Made by a program: the position numbers and the translations under genes. A stretch of DNA of 64,000 bases from Treponema sp. (lineage in GTDB: Bacteria > Spirochaetota > Spirochaetia > Treponematales > Treponemataceae). The first letter of the stretch is position 1, and every line of letters begins with the position of its first letter. The notes below the pieces were generated by a model. That model ran no database searches. It saw nothing but the letters and a program-made list of their open reading frames with translations, and was not told where the DNA came from. Of the stretch, positions 33,367 through 41,897 are shown one piece after another. Location of the stretch: NCBI GenBank assembly GCA_016296575.1, contig JAEDJA010000006.1:1-64000 (forward strand). The letters run 5' to 3'.

Positions 33367-33723
33367 ATGGCAAAAGAGAACAGAATCGATACCCGTTATG
33401 ATGATATGGGTCGCGTAACTTGCAATGAACTTTGTGCAGTAAATGGAACACTTGTCAACATCAGTAAAACGGGCTGCAAGGTAAGTTTTCCTGTAAACGT
33501 CGTAGTAGACTTATCCAACGAATACGAACTGACCATTCTTCTTGCTAGAAAAAGCCTTGATACTCCTCTTAATTTAATCTGCAAACCACAGTGGGTAAAG
33601 GAAACAGGTGGAAGCACTGAAATTGGATTTCAGACACTTTACTGCCCGGATCTTACCCGTCAGTCAAAATATGTTGATTATCTGGAACAACAGAATTCTG
33701 ATGATCTTCCGGAAATTGTGTAA
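33367..33723 (+). CDS. PilZ-domain protein, probable cyclic-di-GMP binder
   Basis: A 118-residue single-domain PilZ protein. It has the RxxxR motif (RIDTR, residues 6-10) and the D/NxSxxG motif (NISKTG) that together grip cyclic-di-GMP. These small adaptor proteins change motility, surface behaviour or enzyme activity according to c-di-GMP level. Partner unknown. Leaderless by promoter position. An RlmM-like gene follows after 11 nt with no ribosome site of its own. Confidence 0.8.
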   Translation: MAKENRIDTRYDDMGRVTCNELCAVNGTLVNISKTGCKVSFPVNVVVDLSNEYELTILLARKSLDTPLNLICKPQWVKETGGSTEIGFQTLYCPDLTRQSKYVDYLEQQNSDDLPEIV

Positions 33724-33734
33724 TCTGAACTATC

Positions 33735-34685
33735 ATGAAAAAACTTAACGGAATTGCCTTTCTTGCTTTCCCCGAAATGGCAGAATTATTATTAAGCGAA
33801 TTAAAGAATCGTTTTGGCATTCTTCAGTCTCCTTCCAAAAAATACGGTGATCTTATTTATTTTAAAGGCATCGATCTTTCAATTCGACCCTACTGGGCAT
33901 CAACCATAATGCTTGAACCTTTTATTTTGGAATTTAATTCCATTGGAGAAGCAGCTGGTGAACTTAAAAAGATTCAGAGAAACTGGGCCCCATATCAATT
34001 TACCTGTTTCAGAAGAGCTGATCTTATTCAGGAAAAGCTTCCATACATTAATTTAAAAGACAGAAAATTTCCGGTAAAAATTCCACAAAGCGAAATTGGA
34101 CTTTATACTCTTATTGATGAACACACTCTTATTGCTTCTGCAAAAACTACAAGTTTTATACCAGCAGGAAGAATGGTGTTTGTAGAAGACCATGAAAATC
34201 CTCCAAGCAGGGCTTACCTTAAAATTCAGGAAAGTCTTACTCTGTTCAATCTTTTCTTTGGTGAAGAACTTCCACACCAGGGACAGAAATGTTTTGAAGC
34301 TGGTGCTTGTCCTGGTGGATGGACCTGGGTCCTGGCAGGGCTTGGTGCTGAAGTTTACGCTGTTGACCGTGCAGAACTGGCTCCTGAACTTATGGAAAAT
34401 CCTCTGGTAAAATTCCAGGCTCACGATGCATTTACTTTAAAACCGGAAGACATCGGACCTGTAGACTGGGTTTTCAGCGATGTAATCTGTTATCCGGAAA
34501 GGCTTCTAAAATGGATTCACACATGGCTTGATTCAGGCATGACAAAAAATATGATCTGTACAATCAAGATGCAGGGAGAAATTGACTGGAAGCTTATTGA
34601 TGAAGAGTTTGCGGTCATTCCAAACAGCCGAATTGTCCACCTGAATTACAACAAACACGAATTAACGATTTTGATAAAGTGCTAG
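33735..34685 (+). CDS. RlmM-like rRNA ribose-2'-O-methyltransferase
   Basis: A 316-residue FtsJ-type methyltransferase. The catalytic K-D-K-E tetrad can be read off: Lys in PSRAYLKIQES, Asp in FSDVICYPERL, Lys in CTIKMQGEID and Glu in NKHELTILIK. SAM-binding CFEAGACPGGWTW is clear, and the N-terminal ~170 residues form a THUMP-like RNA-binding region. The layout is that of RlmM, which methylates C2498 of 23S rRNA in E. coli. Specificity here is inferred. Same strand as, and 11 nt after, the PilZ gene. Confidence 0.8.
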   Translation: MKKLNGIAFLAFPEMAELLLSELKNRFGILQSPSKKYGDLIYFKGIDLSIRPYWASTIMLEPFILEFNSIGEAAGELKKIQRNWAPYQFTCFRRADLIQEKLPYINLKDRKFPVKIPQSEIGLYTLIDEHTLIASAKTTSFIPAGRMVFVEDHENPPSRAYLKIQESLTLFNLFFGEELPHQGQKCFEAGACPGGWTWVLAGLGAEVYAVDRAELAPELMENPLVKFQAHDAFTLKPEDIGPVDWVFSDVICYPERLLKWIHTWLDSGMTKNMICTIKMQGEIDWKLIDEEFAVIPNSRIVHLNYNKHELTILIKC

Positions 34686-34749
34686 AAAATAATCCTTGCC
34701 ATACCCTTTATCAGGATAATCACAGATTTTGATTCAATATTTTAAAAAG

Positions 34750-34849
34750 TCACACGGATTTGCTGCGTCCTACGGACTCCGCTATAATTTTGGTGAAAGT
34801 GATGCTCTATATAACCGTGAGCACCGTAGGTGCGAACAAATCCGTGTGA
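34750..34849. repeat. Palindromic intergenic element with 13-bp ends
   Basis: Perfect terminal inverted repeat TCACACGGATTTG (34750-34762) / CAAATCCGTGTGA (34837-34849) around ~74 nt holding small hairpins TCC-TAC-GGA and GCACC-GTA-GGTGC. Distinct in sequence from the four-copy family. It sits between the convergent RlmM-like and metA genes, so it may terminate both. Only one copy is in this window. Confidence 0.65.
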
Positions 34850-34878
34850 TAAAATAAAATCGGTGGAACAGTTTAGTT

Positions 34879-35790
34879 CTACTGCAAAAACTCAAATGGT
34901 GTTGCCTGATAAACGTAATAGTTCAACCAGTTTGCATAGAAAAGATGTGCTGTACTTCGCCATGTTGAAAGCACAGGTTCATCAGGATTGTTATCACGGA
35001 AGTAATTCAAAGGCTTTTCGATTTTAATTCCTTTATTCACATCACGGAAGTATTCTTTTGCAAGAGTATCTGTATCATATTCAAGGTGACCTGTCATAAA
35101 GATGGCACGGTTATCTTTTGATTTACAAAGTGTTGCACCTGTTTCTTCGTTATCGGCCAGGAGTATCAGGTTTTTATTCTTCTTTACATCTTCTGTAGAA
35201 ATGGTAGTCCAGCGGGATGTTGGAACAGGGAATTCATCATCAAAACCACGAACAAGAGGATCTTTAGGCTTCAGGTTTTTACTGTAATAAATGCCTGAGT
35301 ATTTTTTATTTACAATCTGCTTGTTGATGCCGTGAAAGTGATAGAGCCCCGCCATAGCTCCCCAGCAGATGTAAAGTGAACAGAATACATTTTCCTGAGC
35401 CCAATCCATGATTTTACAAAGTTCATCCCAGTAATCAACAGACTCAAAAGGAATCTGTTCTACTGGAGCACCGGTAAAAATCATGCCGTCAAATTTCTGA
35501 TTATAAAGCTCTGATGACGGAATGTAGAATTTATCAAGATATGCCTTCCCTGTGTTTTTGGAAACATGACTTTCCATACGCACAAGGCTTATATCAATCT
35601 GAAGAGGAGTATTACTCAAAAGTCGCATAAGCTGTGTTTCTGTTGTTTCTTTGGTAGGCATAAGATTCACTATTGCGATTTTAAGAGGACGAATATCCTG
35701 TGTGGCGGCACGATTTTCCGTCATAACAAAGATATTTTCCTTCTCGAGAGTTTTTACTGCTGGCAGATCAGACTGAATTTTAATTGGCAT
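34879..35790 (-). CDS. metAA: Homoserine O-acetyltransferase (MetA type)
   Basis: A 303-residue MetA-family enzyme activating homoserine for methionine synthesis. Catalytic Cys142 lies in ICWGAMAG, and His/Glu of the triad in TGHLEYD. Residue 111, in GAPVEQIPF, is Glu; in this family Glu111 marks acetyl-CoA use and Gly111 succinyl-CoA, so the enzyme is predicted to make O-acetylhomoserine. It starts 13 nt after rnfB on the same strand with AGGA ahead of the ATG and no terminator between, which makes it the apparent last gene of the rnf operon. No SAM riboswitch fits in that gap. Confidence 0.9.
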   Translation of the reverse strand: MPIKIQSDLPAVKTLEKENIFVMTENRAATQDIRPLKIAIVNLMPTKETTETQLMRLLSNTPLQIDISLVRMESHVSKNTGKAYLDKFYIPSSELYNQKFDGMIFTGAPVEQIPFESVDYWDELCKIMDWAQENVFCSLYICWGAMAGLYHFHGINKQIVNKKYSGIYYSKNLKPKDPLVRGFDDEFPVPTSRWTTISTEDVKKNKNLILLADNEETGATLCKSKDNRAIFMTGHLEYDTDTLAKEYFRDVNKGIKIEKPLNYFRDNNPDEPVLSTWRSTAHLFYANWLNYYVYQATPFEFLQ

Positions 35791-35803
35791 TTTTTTATCC
35801 TGA

Positions 35804-36604
35804 TTATTTTGTTACAAACTGAATACTCTTTCTTACACAAGAGTTGATACAGGTACCACATCCTACACATTTTGCTTCATCGTGTACAGGCAGGTTGTTT
35901 TCAAAGTGAATTGCACCCTGAGGACAATCTTTTTCACATTTGTGGCACTTAATACATGAAACCTTACAGTTTTTAAGAACGGCTGGTTTATTATCGCTTG
36001 TTACAGAACAAAGAACCATTGGAGCAGTTCGTTTTGCATTTACCTTCTTGATAATTTTTTTTGGACAGGCTTTTGCACAGGCACCACAGCCAGTACATTT
36101 TTCCCTGTTGATTACAGGAATGCCATTTTCATCAAGACGGATAGCATCAAATTTACATGCGGCTACACAGTCACCGTAACCGATACATCCGCTGGCACAT
36201 AGTTTTGTTCCGTTAATAGCAATATTTGCAGCAGCACAAGATTTTAAACCTGTGTACTCGCCTTTTTTTACAGCGTTTTCATTGCAGCCCTGACAGGCAA
36301 GAACGGCAATATAAGATGTATCATCGGCTGTTCCACCCATAATTTCTGCAACTTTTGCAGTCACACTAGCTCCACCAGCGGTACATCCGTTACATGGAGC
36401 TCCATCATTCACAAGAGCAGCGGCATAGGCAGCACATCCGGCATAACCACAACCACCACAGTTAGCGTTTGGAAGTATTTCAATCAACTTTCCGATTCTT
36501 TCATCTTCCTGAACTGCAAAAACCTTCTTGAAAAATCCCAGAAGACAACCTAAAACCAGAGCTAAAACAAAAGAAATGATTACAGTAGAAATAATAATAT
36601 TCAT
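35804..36604 (-). CDS. rnfB: Rnf complex subunit RnfB (ferredoxin-type)
   Basis: A 266-residue electron-entry subunit. One N-terminal membrane helix, then the 4Fe-4S domain CGGCGYAGCAAYAAAL ... PCNGC, followed by several ferredoxin-type Cys clusters: CIGYGDCVAACKF, CTGCGACAKACPKK, CIKCHKCEKDCP and CVGCGTCINSC. The multi-cluster version is typical of anaerobes that feed ferredoxin electrons into Rnf. Follows rnfA by 28 nt. Confidence 0.93.
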   Translation of the reverse strand: MNIIISTVIISFVLALVLGCLLGFFKKVFAVQEDERIGKLIEILPNANCGGCGYAGCAAYAAALVNDGAPCNGCTAGGASVTAKVAEIMGGTADDTSYIAVLACQGCNENAVKKGEYTGLKSCAAANIAINGTKLCASGCIGYGDCVAACKFDAIRLDENGIPVINREKCTGCGACAKACPKKIIKKVNAKRTAPMVLCSVTSDNKPAVLKNCKVSCIKCHKCEKDCPQGAIHFENNLPVHDEAKCVGCGTCINSCVRKSIQFVTK

Positions 36605-36632
36605 AATTAATCCCTTTACCTATTGTCCCCTG

Positions 36633-37211
36633 CTACTTAATAAGTCCGGCAAATCCCATGAAAGCCATGGAAAGTAGACCGGCAGTAATAAAGAGAATTG
36701 CGTTTCCTTTAAGGAAGGCAGGCACTTTTGATGTCTGCATACGCATTCTGATTCCGCTCATAATCACCATTGTTATAATGAATCCAGCTGCACTTCCCAA
36801 AGCATAAACAACGGCTTCACCATAATTAAAGCTTTTAGAAATACAGTTCATACAGATTGCAAGAACAGCACAGTTTGTGGTAATAAGAGCAAGATAAACA
36901 CCCATTGATGAGTAAAGTCCTGGTGCAGATTTTTTCAGATAGAATTCAACCAGCTGAACCAGAGAAGCAATAACAAGGATAAAAACCAGTGTCTGAAGGA
37001 ATTCAACATGGAATTTTACCAGAACACAGTAGTACAAAGGATATGTAACCATTGTAGCAAGAATAATAACAAAAGTAGTTGCAACGCCCATACCAAAGGC
37101 TTTTTTTGTATCACTTGTCATACCAACAAAAGGACACAATGCAAGATACTGAACAAGAATTACGTTATCAATAAGGGCAGCTTTAAGGAAAATACTGAGC
37201 AAACTATTCAT
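36633..37211 (-). CDS. rnfA: Rnf complex subunit RnfA
   Basis: A 192-residue membrane subunit with six helices (MNSLLSIFLKAALIDNVIL start, two-fold pseudo-symmetric with RnfE). Cys residues in the helices (LCPFVGM, NCAVLAICM) match the buried 2Fe-2S site shared between RnfA and RnfE. It overlaps the end of rnfE by 8 nt, so translation is coupled. Confidence 0.93.
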   Translation of the reverse strand: MNSLLSIFLKAALIDNVILVQYLALCPFVGMTSDTKKAFGMGVATTFVIILATMVTYPLYYCVLVKFHVEFLQTLVFILVIASLVQLVEFYLKKSAPGLYSSMGVYLALITTNCAVLAICMNCISKSFNYGEAVVYALGSAAGFIITMVIMSGIRMRMQTSKVPAFLKGNAILFITAGLLSMAFMGFAGLIK

Positions 37212-37806
37212 CTTTCTTTCCTCCTTTTTTACTTACTGCTTCAGTGATGGCAACCATTGCACCAAAAACAATAAATCCCCCTGGAGCCTGAGCAAAAAGT
37301 CCCAGTCTGTAGGCTTCAGGAATTACTTCAAGTCCAAAGAAAGTTCCAGATCCAAGAAGCTCACGGATGATGGAGATAGCACACAATACCCAGGTATAAC
37401 CAATTCCCATACCAAGAGCATCAAGCACCGAAAGTCCAACTGAATTTTTTGAAGAAAAGCTTTCTACTCGTCCCATGATGATACAGTTTACAACAATAAG
37501 TGGCAGGAAAACTCCCAGCGAGTCAGACAGACTTGGCACATAGGCTGCCAGAACCAGCTGAACGATGGTGGTAAAGGCTGCAATTACGATAATAAAGATT
37601 GGAAGACGAATTGCACCAGGGATAACCTTTCGGAACAAACTGATGATAATTTCACTCATCAGAAGAACAAAGGTCATGGCAAATCCCATTCCAAGACCGT
37701 TGAAAACATTTGTAGTTACGGCCAGTGATGAACAAAGACCGATGGAAAGAACCAGAAGCGGATTTTCGCGAACGATACCGCTTGTAAAAGTCTTAAGTTT
37801 ATTCAT
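37204..37806 (-). CDS. rnfE: Rnf complex subunit RnfE
   Basis: A 200-residue six-helix membrane subunit paired with RnfA. Conserved SIGLCSSLAVT near the N-terminus and VNCIIMGRVESFSSK with the second intramembrane Cys. Shares one base with rnfG upstream and overlaps rnfA downstream by 8 nt. Part of the ion-translocating core. Confidence 0.93.
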   Translation of the reverse strand: MNKLKTFTSGIVRENPLLVLSIGLCSSLAVTTNVFNGLGMGFAMTFVLLMSEIIISLFRKVIPGAIRLPIFIIVIAAFTTIVQLVLAAYVPSLSDSLGVFLPLIVVNCIIMGRVESFSSKNSVGLSVLDALGMGIGYTWVLCAISIIRELLGSGTFFGLEVIPEAYRLGLFAQAPGGFIVFGAMVAITEAVSKKGGKKDE

Positions 37807-38366
37807 TAGAAGGCTCCTTTTACAGCAGCGGCTGCATCATTAATAAGAGCGGCAATTCCAACAGATGTAATTGTAGCACCGGAAATTGCCTCAAAATCTG
37901 TGCCTGAAACTACAGTTTTAGAAGCATCCACTCCGGCAAACTGTTCGTAGAAAGTTTTTCCGCTGGAAGTTTTGTATGATGAATCTTTGGCATTCTGACC
38001 AAATCCTGGAGAGTCAGAGATTTCAAGAATCACTACACCTGAAATTTTCATATTTTTGTCAAAACCAACAAGAATTGTTGCCTTGTCATAAGTTGGTCCA
38101 GTTACTTTTGCAATTCCACCAAGAACAGCATCACCATTTTTAGCAAGCCACACACCATCAATAGTTGTAGAATTAATTGATTTTTCTGCAGTTACGCTTT
38201 CAAAAGAATCTGCCTGTGGAAAAACCACTGTAAGTCCTGCACTGGTTTTGGCTGCATTATTCTTTTCAATAACTGGAGCTGTAAAATTGTTTACAACAGC
38301 AAGTGCAAGACAGGAAACTACAGCAAAGGCGGCCAGAGTAAGACCAAGCTTCAAAATCTGTTTCAT
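37806..38366 (-). CDS. rnfG: Rnf complex subunit RnfG
   Basis: A 186-residue subunit with an N-terminal membrane helix and an extracytoplasmic FMN domain. The covalent flavin attachment site is EAISGATITS (the Thr in SGAT-T). Takes part in electron transfer between RnfD and RnfC/B. Shares one base with each neighbour (rnfD and rnfE). Confidence 0.92.
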   Translation of the reverse strand: MKQILKLGLTLAAFAVVSCLALAVVNNFTAPVIEKNNAAKTSAGLTVVFPQADSFESVTAEKSINSTTIDGVWLAKNGDAVLGGIAKVTGPTYDKATILVGFDKNMKISGVVILEISDSPGFGQNAKDSSYKTSSGKTFYEQFAGVDASKTVVSGTDFEAISGATITSVGIAALINDAAAAVKGAF

Positions 38367-39310
38367 TATTTTGCACCTCCCTTTTTTCCGTAACCATAAA
38401 TACGTGAATTAAGGTTATTCAGGAATGGGTAAAAACAGTTCATAAAAAGAATACTGAACATAACACCTTCAGGGTATCCGCCAAACTGTCTGATAAGGAA
38501 TGTAATAAGTCCACATCCAATACCAAAAATAACCCTTCCCCACATGGTGATTGGACTTGTTACATAGTCTGTTGCCATAAAGAAAGCACCAAGCATAAGT
38601 CCACCAGAAAGGAGAGCAACTGGAACATTTCCACCTGCAATCCAAGTGCAAAGAGCAACTGTACCGATAAAACATAGTGGAATGCGCCAGTCAATAAGCT
38701 TCATGGAAATAAGGAAAAGACCTGCAATAATGATAAGCAATGTACAAGTTTCACCAAGACATCCTGCACGGTATCCCAAAAGAAGATCCTTTATTGGAAC
38801 AAGAGCTTTTGTAGAAAGAATTGTGGCACCGGAAATTGCATCAGTTCTAGGTTCTACCCAGGAAGCACCAATACTTGCAGGGAAACAAATCATCAGAAAT
38901 GCGCGTCCAGCCAGAGCCGGGTTCCAGATATTGTTTCCAAGTCCACCAAAGAAGCCTTTTACTACGATTACAGCAAAAGCTGCTCCCAAGATAACCTGCC
39001 AGAATGGAACAGTTGAAGAAAGAGTACAGGCCAGAAGAAGTCCTGTAATCACTGCAGAACCGTCTTTAATTGACCATTTTTTTGCTTCGTCATTTTTATA
39101 AACCAGAAGATTGAAAAGGAATTCAAAACCAACAGCAGAAATCACAGACACTGCAAGAACGGCCAGGGCTCGAAGTCCAAACACAATTACTGCACCAACA
39201 CAAACAGGCATAAGGGCAAAAACCACCATCCACATAACAAGTTTTGTGGTTACAGGGCCTTTGAAGTGTGGTGATGATGAAAGATATATTTTGTTTTCAG
39301 TATCAGCCAT
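38366..39310 (-). CDS. rnfD: Rnf complex subunit RnfD
   Basis: A 314-residue polytopic subunit with about nine to ten helices. The covalent FMN site is TDAISGATILST. Homologous to NqrB. ATG lies immediately after the rnfC stop codon, and it shares one base with rnfG. Confidence 0.92.
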   Translation of the reverse strand: MADTENKIYLSSSPHFKGPVTTKLVMWMVVFALMPVCVGAVIVFGLRALAVLAVSVISAVGFEFLFNLLVYKNDEAKKWSIKDGSAVITGLLLACTLSSTVPFWQVILGAAFAVIVVKGFFGGLGNNIWNPALAGRAFLMICFPASIGASWVEPRTDAISGATILSTKALVPIKDLLLGYRAGCLGETCTLLIIIAGLFLISMKLIDWRIPLCFIGTVALCTWIAGGNVPVALLSGGLMLGAFFMATDYVTSPITMWGRVIFGIGCGLITFLIRQFGGYPEGVMFSILFMNCFYPFLNNLNSRIYGYGKKGGAK

Positions 39311-40657
39311 TTATTTCTGAGCCTCCTTTGCTTTTGCAGCTGCCATTTCAGCGCGGATAATTGATTTTCCCATGCGGCAGTACTGTGTAAGCTTAATATT
39401 TGCAGGACAAACATAAACACAACTTCCACATTCAATACAATCCATAACTCCAAATTTAGTAGCCTTTTCCATATTGTGGATTTCTACATTTCGTTTAATA
39501 AGAGCAGGAACAACTCCCATTGGACATGCCTTTACACACATACCGCAGTTGATACAATCCCCTTCGGCACCAATGTTGATTTCTTTTTTTGTAAGGAAAA
39601 GAACACCGCTTGTACCCTTTTCTACAGGGAAGGCTGCATTTGCCATAGAAAATCCCATCATAGGACCACCACTTAAAATTTTAGCAGTTTCGCCTTCTTT
39701 AAGGGTAATGGCTGTTCCTACAAGATCGCTCACCATAGTTCCCACTGGAACACGGAGATTCTTGGCTTCTTCCACGGCCCCGCCTGAAATAGTAAGAGGT
39801 CGTTCAATAAGCGGCATACCAAGACGGAATGCATCAGAAATAGCACAAACTGTACCTACATTGCTGATTACACAACCAATCTGGGCAGGAAGACCTTTTG
39901 TTGGGATTTCGCGATTAACCAGGGCTTTTGTAAGCATTTTTTCACAACCCTGAGGATATTTAGTTTTTACAATCTGAATCTTGATTTTATCCTGAAGACC
40001 AGCTTCATCAATAGCTTTCTGAAGAGGTTCTACACAGTTCATCTTGTTTTCTTCAAGACCAATAATTCCTTTACCACCAGTAATGTGCATCACTATAGAA
40101 AGTCCGTCTATTACTTTTGCGGCATTTTCCAGCATGGTGCGGCAGTCGATTGTAAGATAAGGTTCACATTCAGCGGCATTAAGAATAACTGTATCGATTG
40201 TACAGTTTGCCGGTGGATTAAGCTTTACATGTGCAGGGAAAGAAGCACCACCCATACCTACAATACCAGCATCTTTTACACGTTTAAGTGCAGCCTGTTT
40301 ATCGCAGGTAAATGGATCAAGAGGTGGCATGAAGTCAGTTTCTTCACTGTCATCACCCCAAATTTCCACTGCAAGTTTTTCTACGTTAGCTGTGCAGGTA
40401 ACAGGTGTAATTTTTTTTACAGTACCTGAAATAGAAGCATGTACAGGAACAGACATAAAGGCTTCACCATTTGCAATGATCTGACCTTTTTTTACAACGT
40501 CTCCTACCTGTACAAGCACATTGTTCGGTGCGCCACCCATAGTAACTGGAATTGTTACTTTTTTAGTTGGCGCTGGTGTGTTGATAATGGCGCATCCTTC
40601 CGAGAGCTCTTTCATTTCGTTAGGATGAATACCGCCTTTAAATGATAATTTGCGCAT
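39311..40657 (-). CDS. rnfC: Rnf complex subunit RnfC
   Basis: A 448-residue soluble subunit that transfers electrons to NAD. Glycine-rich NADH/FMN region (VGMGGASFPAHVKL), the SLBB-type domain, and two 4Fe-4S clusters near the C-terminus: CINCGMCVKACPMG and CIECGSCVYVCPAN. First gene of rnfCDGEAB. The complex oxidises reduced ferredoxin with NAD and pumps Na+ or H+; the ion is not evident from sequence. Its ATG lies only 6 nt from a perfect TATAAT, with no ribosome site, so the operon mRNA appears leaderless. Confidence 0.94.
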   Translation of the reverse strand: MRKLSFKGGIHPNEMKELSEGCAIINTPAPTKKVTIPVTMGGAPNNVLVQVGDVVKKGQIIANGEAFMSVPVHASISGTVKKITPVTCTANVEKLAVEIWGDDSEETDFMPPLDPFTCDKQAALKRVKDAGIVGMGGASFPAHVKLNPPANCTIDTVILNAAECEPYLTIDCRTMLENAAKVIDGLSIVMHITGGKGIIGLEENKMNCVEPLQKAIDEAGLQDKIKIQIVKTKYPQGCEKMLTKALVNREIPTKGLPAQIGCVISNVGTVCAISDAFRLGMPLIERPLTISGGAVEEAKNLRVPVGTMVSDLVGTAITLKEGETAKILSGGPMMGFSMANAAFPVEKGTSGVLFLTKKEINIGAEGDCINCGMCVKACPMGVVPALIKRNVEIHNMEKATKFGVMDCIECGSCVYVCPANIKLTQYCRMGKSIIRAEMAAAKAKEAQK

Positions 40658-40663
40658 TCTTCT

Positions 40664-40692
40664 ATTATAATGTTAAAAATGTAGATTATCAA
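40664..40692 (-). promoter_or_regulatory. Promoter of the rnf-metA operon, leaderless geometry
   Basis: Minus strand: TTGATA -35 (40687-40692), exactly 17 nt, perfect TATAAT -10 (40664-40669), then 6 nt to the rnfC ATG. A tandem duplication of GCATATTTTATC lies just upstream, overlapping the 3' end of uxuA. Confidence 0.8.
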
Positions 40693-40724
40693 CGAAAAGA
40701 ACAGCGCATATTTTATCGCATATT

Positions 40725-41831
40725 TTATCTATACAACTTCACCCCGCTTCTGTCGTGGGTCTTTTCAATGGCTTCCCAAAGTCCCTGAAGGTAACAGGCA
40801 CCAAGAGCGCGGTCATAAAGTCCATAACCTGGCATTGCTTTTTCACCCCAGATCATGCGTCCGTGGTCAGGTCGAATAATGCCATCAAAACCTGTGTTAT
40901 AAAGAGTTTCACAGATTTTGTACATATCGAATGTTCCGTCGCTTGAAAGGTGTGCACTTTCCTGAAAGTCCTGAACAGGATCATCAATTGCAGTGTTGAA
41001 CTTAAGGTTTCTGATGTGCGCAAAATGAATGCGTCCGCTTGCGGCTTTAATCATTTCGCAAAGATCGTTTTTGCGGTTTGTACCATAAGAGCCTGTACAG
41101 AAAGTAAGACCGTTATGTGGATTTGGAACTTCATTCAACATGCGCATAACATTTTCCTGATTGATAACAATACGTGGAAGTCCGAATACAGGCCAGGCTG
41201 GATCATCGGGATGAATTGCCATATCAATATTGTATTTGTCACAAACAGGCATAATTGCTTCAAGGAAGTATTTAAGATTCTGGAAAAGCTTTTCGTTATC
41301 AATTCCTTCGTACATCTTGAAAAGCTCTTTTACGCGGGCCATGCGTTCAGGTTCCCATCCTGGAAGAATAAATCCGTTTGAGTTTTTATCCAGTTTTTCA
41401 AACATTTCTTCAGGCTTTACACCGTCAATGAAAGTTGAATTATAGGCAAGAACAGTTGAACCGTCTTCACGAAGGCGAGCCAGTTCTGTACGAGTCCAGT
41501 CGAATACAGGCATGAAGTTATAACAAACCATGTGGATGTCTTCCTGACCCAGTCTTTCCAGAGTTTTTATATAATTATCGATGTACTCATCTCGCCGACC
41601 ATTACCGATTTTGATATCATCGTGAATATTTACACTTTCAATACCGGCAATCTTCAGTCCTGCATCATTTACTTCTTTTTTGATTTTCTGAATTGCACCC
41701 AGTTCCCATGCGTCTCCTGGAACTGAATCATACAATGTAGTTATTACGCCTTTTACTCCAGGCACCTGACGAATCTGCTGAAGTGTTACGGAGTCAAATC
41801 CTGTTCCGTACCATCTTAATGTCATTTCCAT
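40725..41831 (-). CDS. uxuA: Mannonate dehydratase
   Basis: A 368-residue TIM-barrel enzyme converting D-mannonate to 2-keto-3-deoxygluconate in hexuronate (glucuronate) breakdown. The opening MEMTLRWYGTGFDSVTL, the CTGSYGTNRKNDL loop with metal-binding Cys, and the FAHIRNLKF and RPDHGRMIWGE segments are family hallmarks. GAGGTAA precedes the ATG. No other hexuronate gene is adjacent; uxuB and uxaC must be elsewhere. Confidence 0.94.
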   Translation of the reverse strand: MEMTLRWYGTGFDSVTLQQIRQVPGVKGVITTLYDSVPGDAWELGAIQKIKKEVNDAGLKIAGIESVNIHDDIKIGNGRRDEYIDNYIKTLERLGQEDIHMVCYNFMPVFDWTRTELARLREDGSTVLAYNSTFIDGVKPEEMFEKLDKNSNGFILPGWEPERMARVKELFKMYEGIDNEKLFQNLKYFLEAIMPVCDKYNIDMAIHPDDPAWPVFGLPRIVINQENVMRMLNEVPNPHNGLTFCTGSYGTNRKNDLCEMIKAASGRIHFAHIRNLKFNTAIDDPVQDFQESAHLSSDGTFDMYKICETLYNTGFDGIIRPDHGRMIWGEKAMPGYGLYDRALGACYLQGLWEAIEKTHDRSGVKLYR

Positions 41832-41897
41832 AATTATTTACCTCAATAAGTAATACTAATATACTAGCATACTAGTTGTTTTTAGGCAAGAATTAAT

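Noticed and set aside
35790..35804. SAM or other riboswitch ahead of metA
   Set aside because: Only 13 nt lie between rnfB and metA; no room for an aptamer.
38646..39101. 151-codon frame opposite rnfD
   Set aside because: Antisense shadow of a conserved membrane subunit gene; no independent signals.
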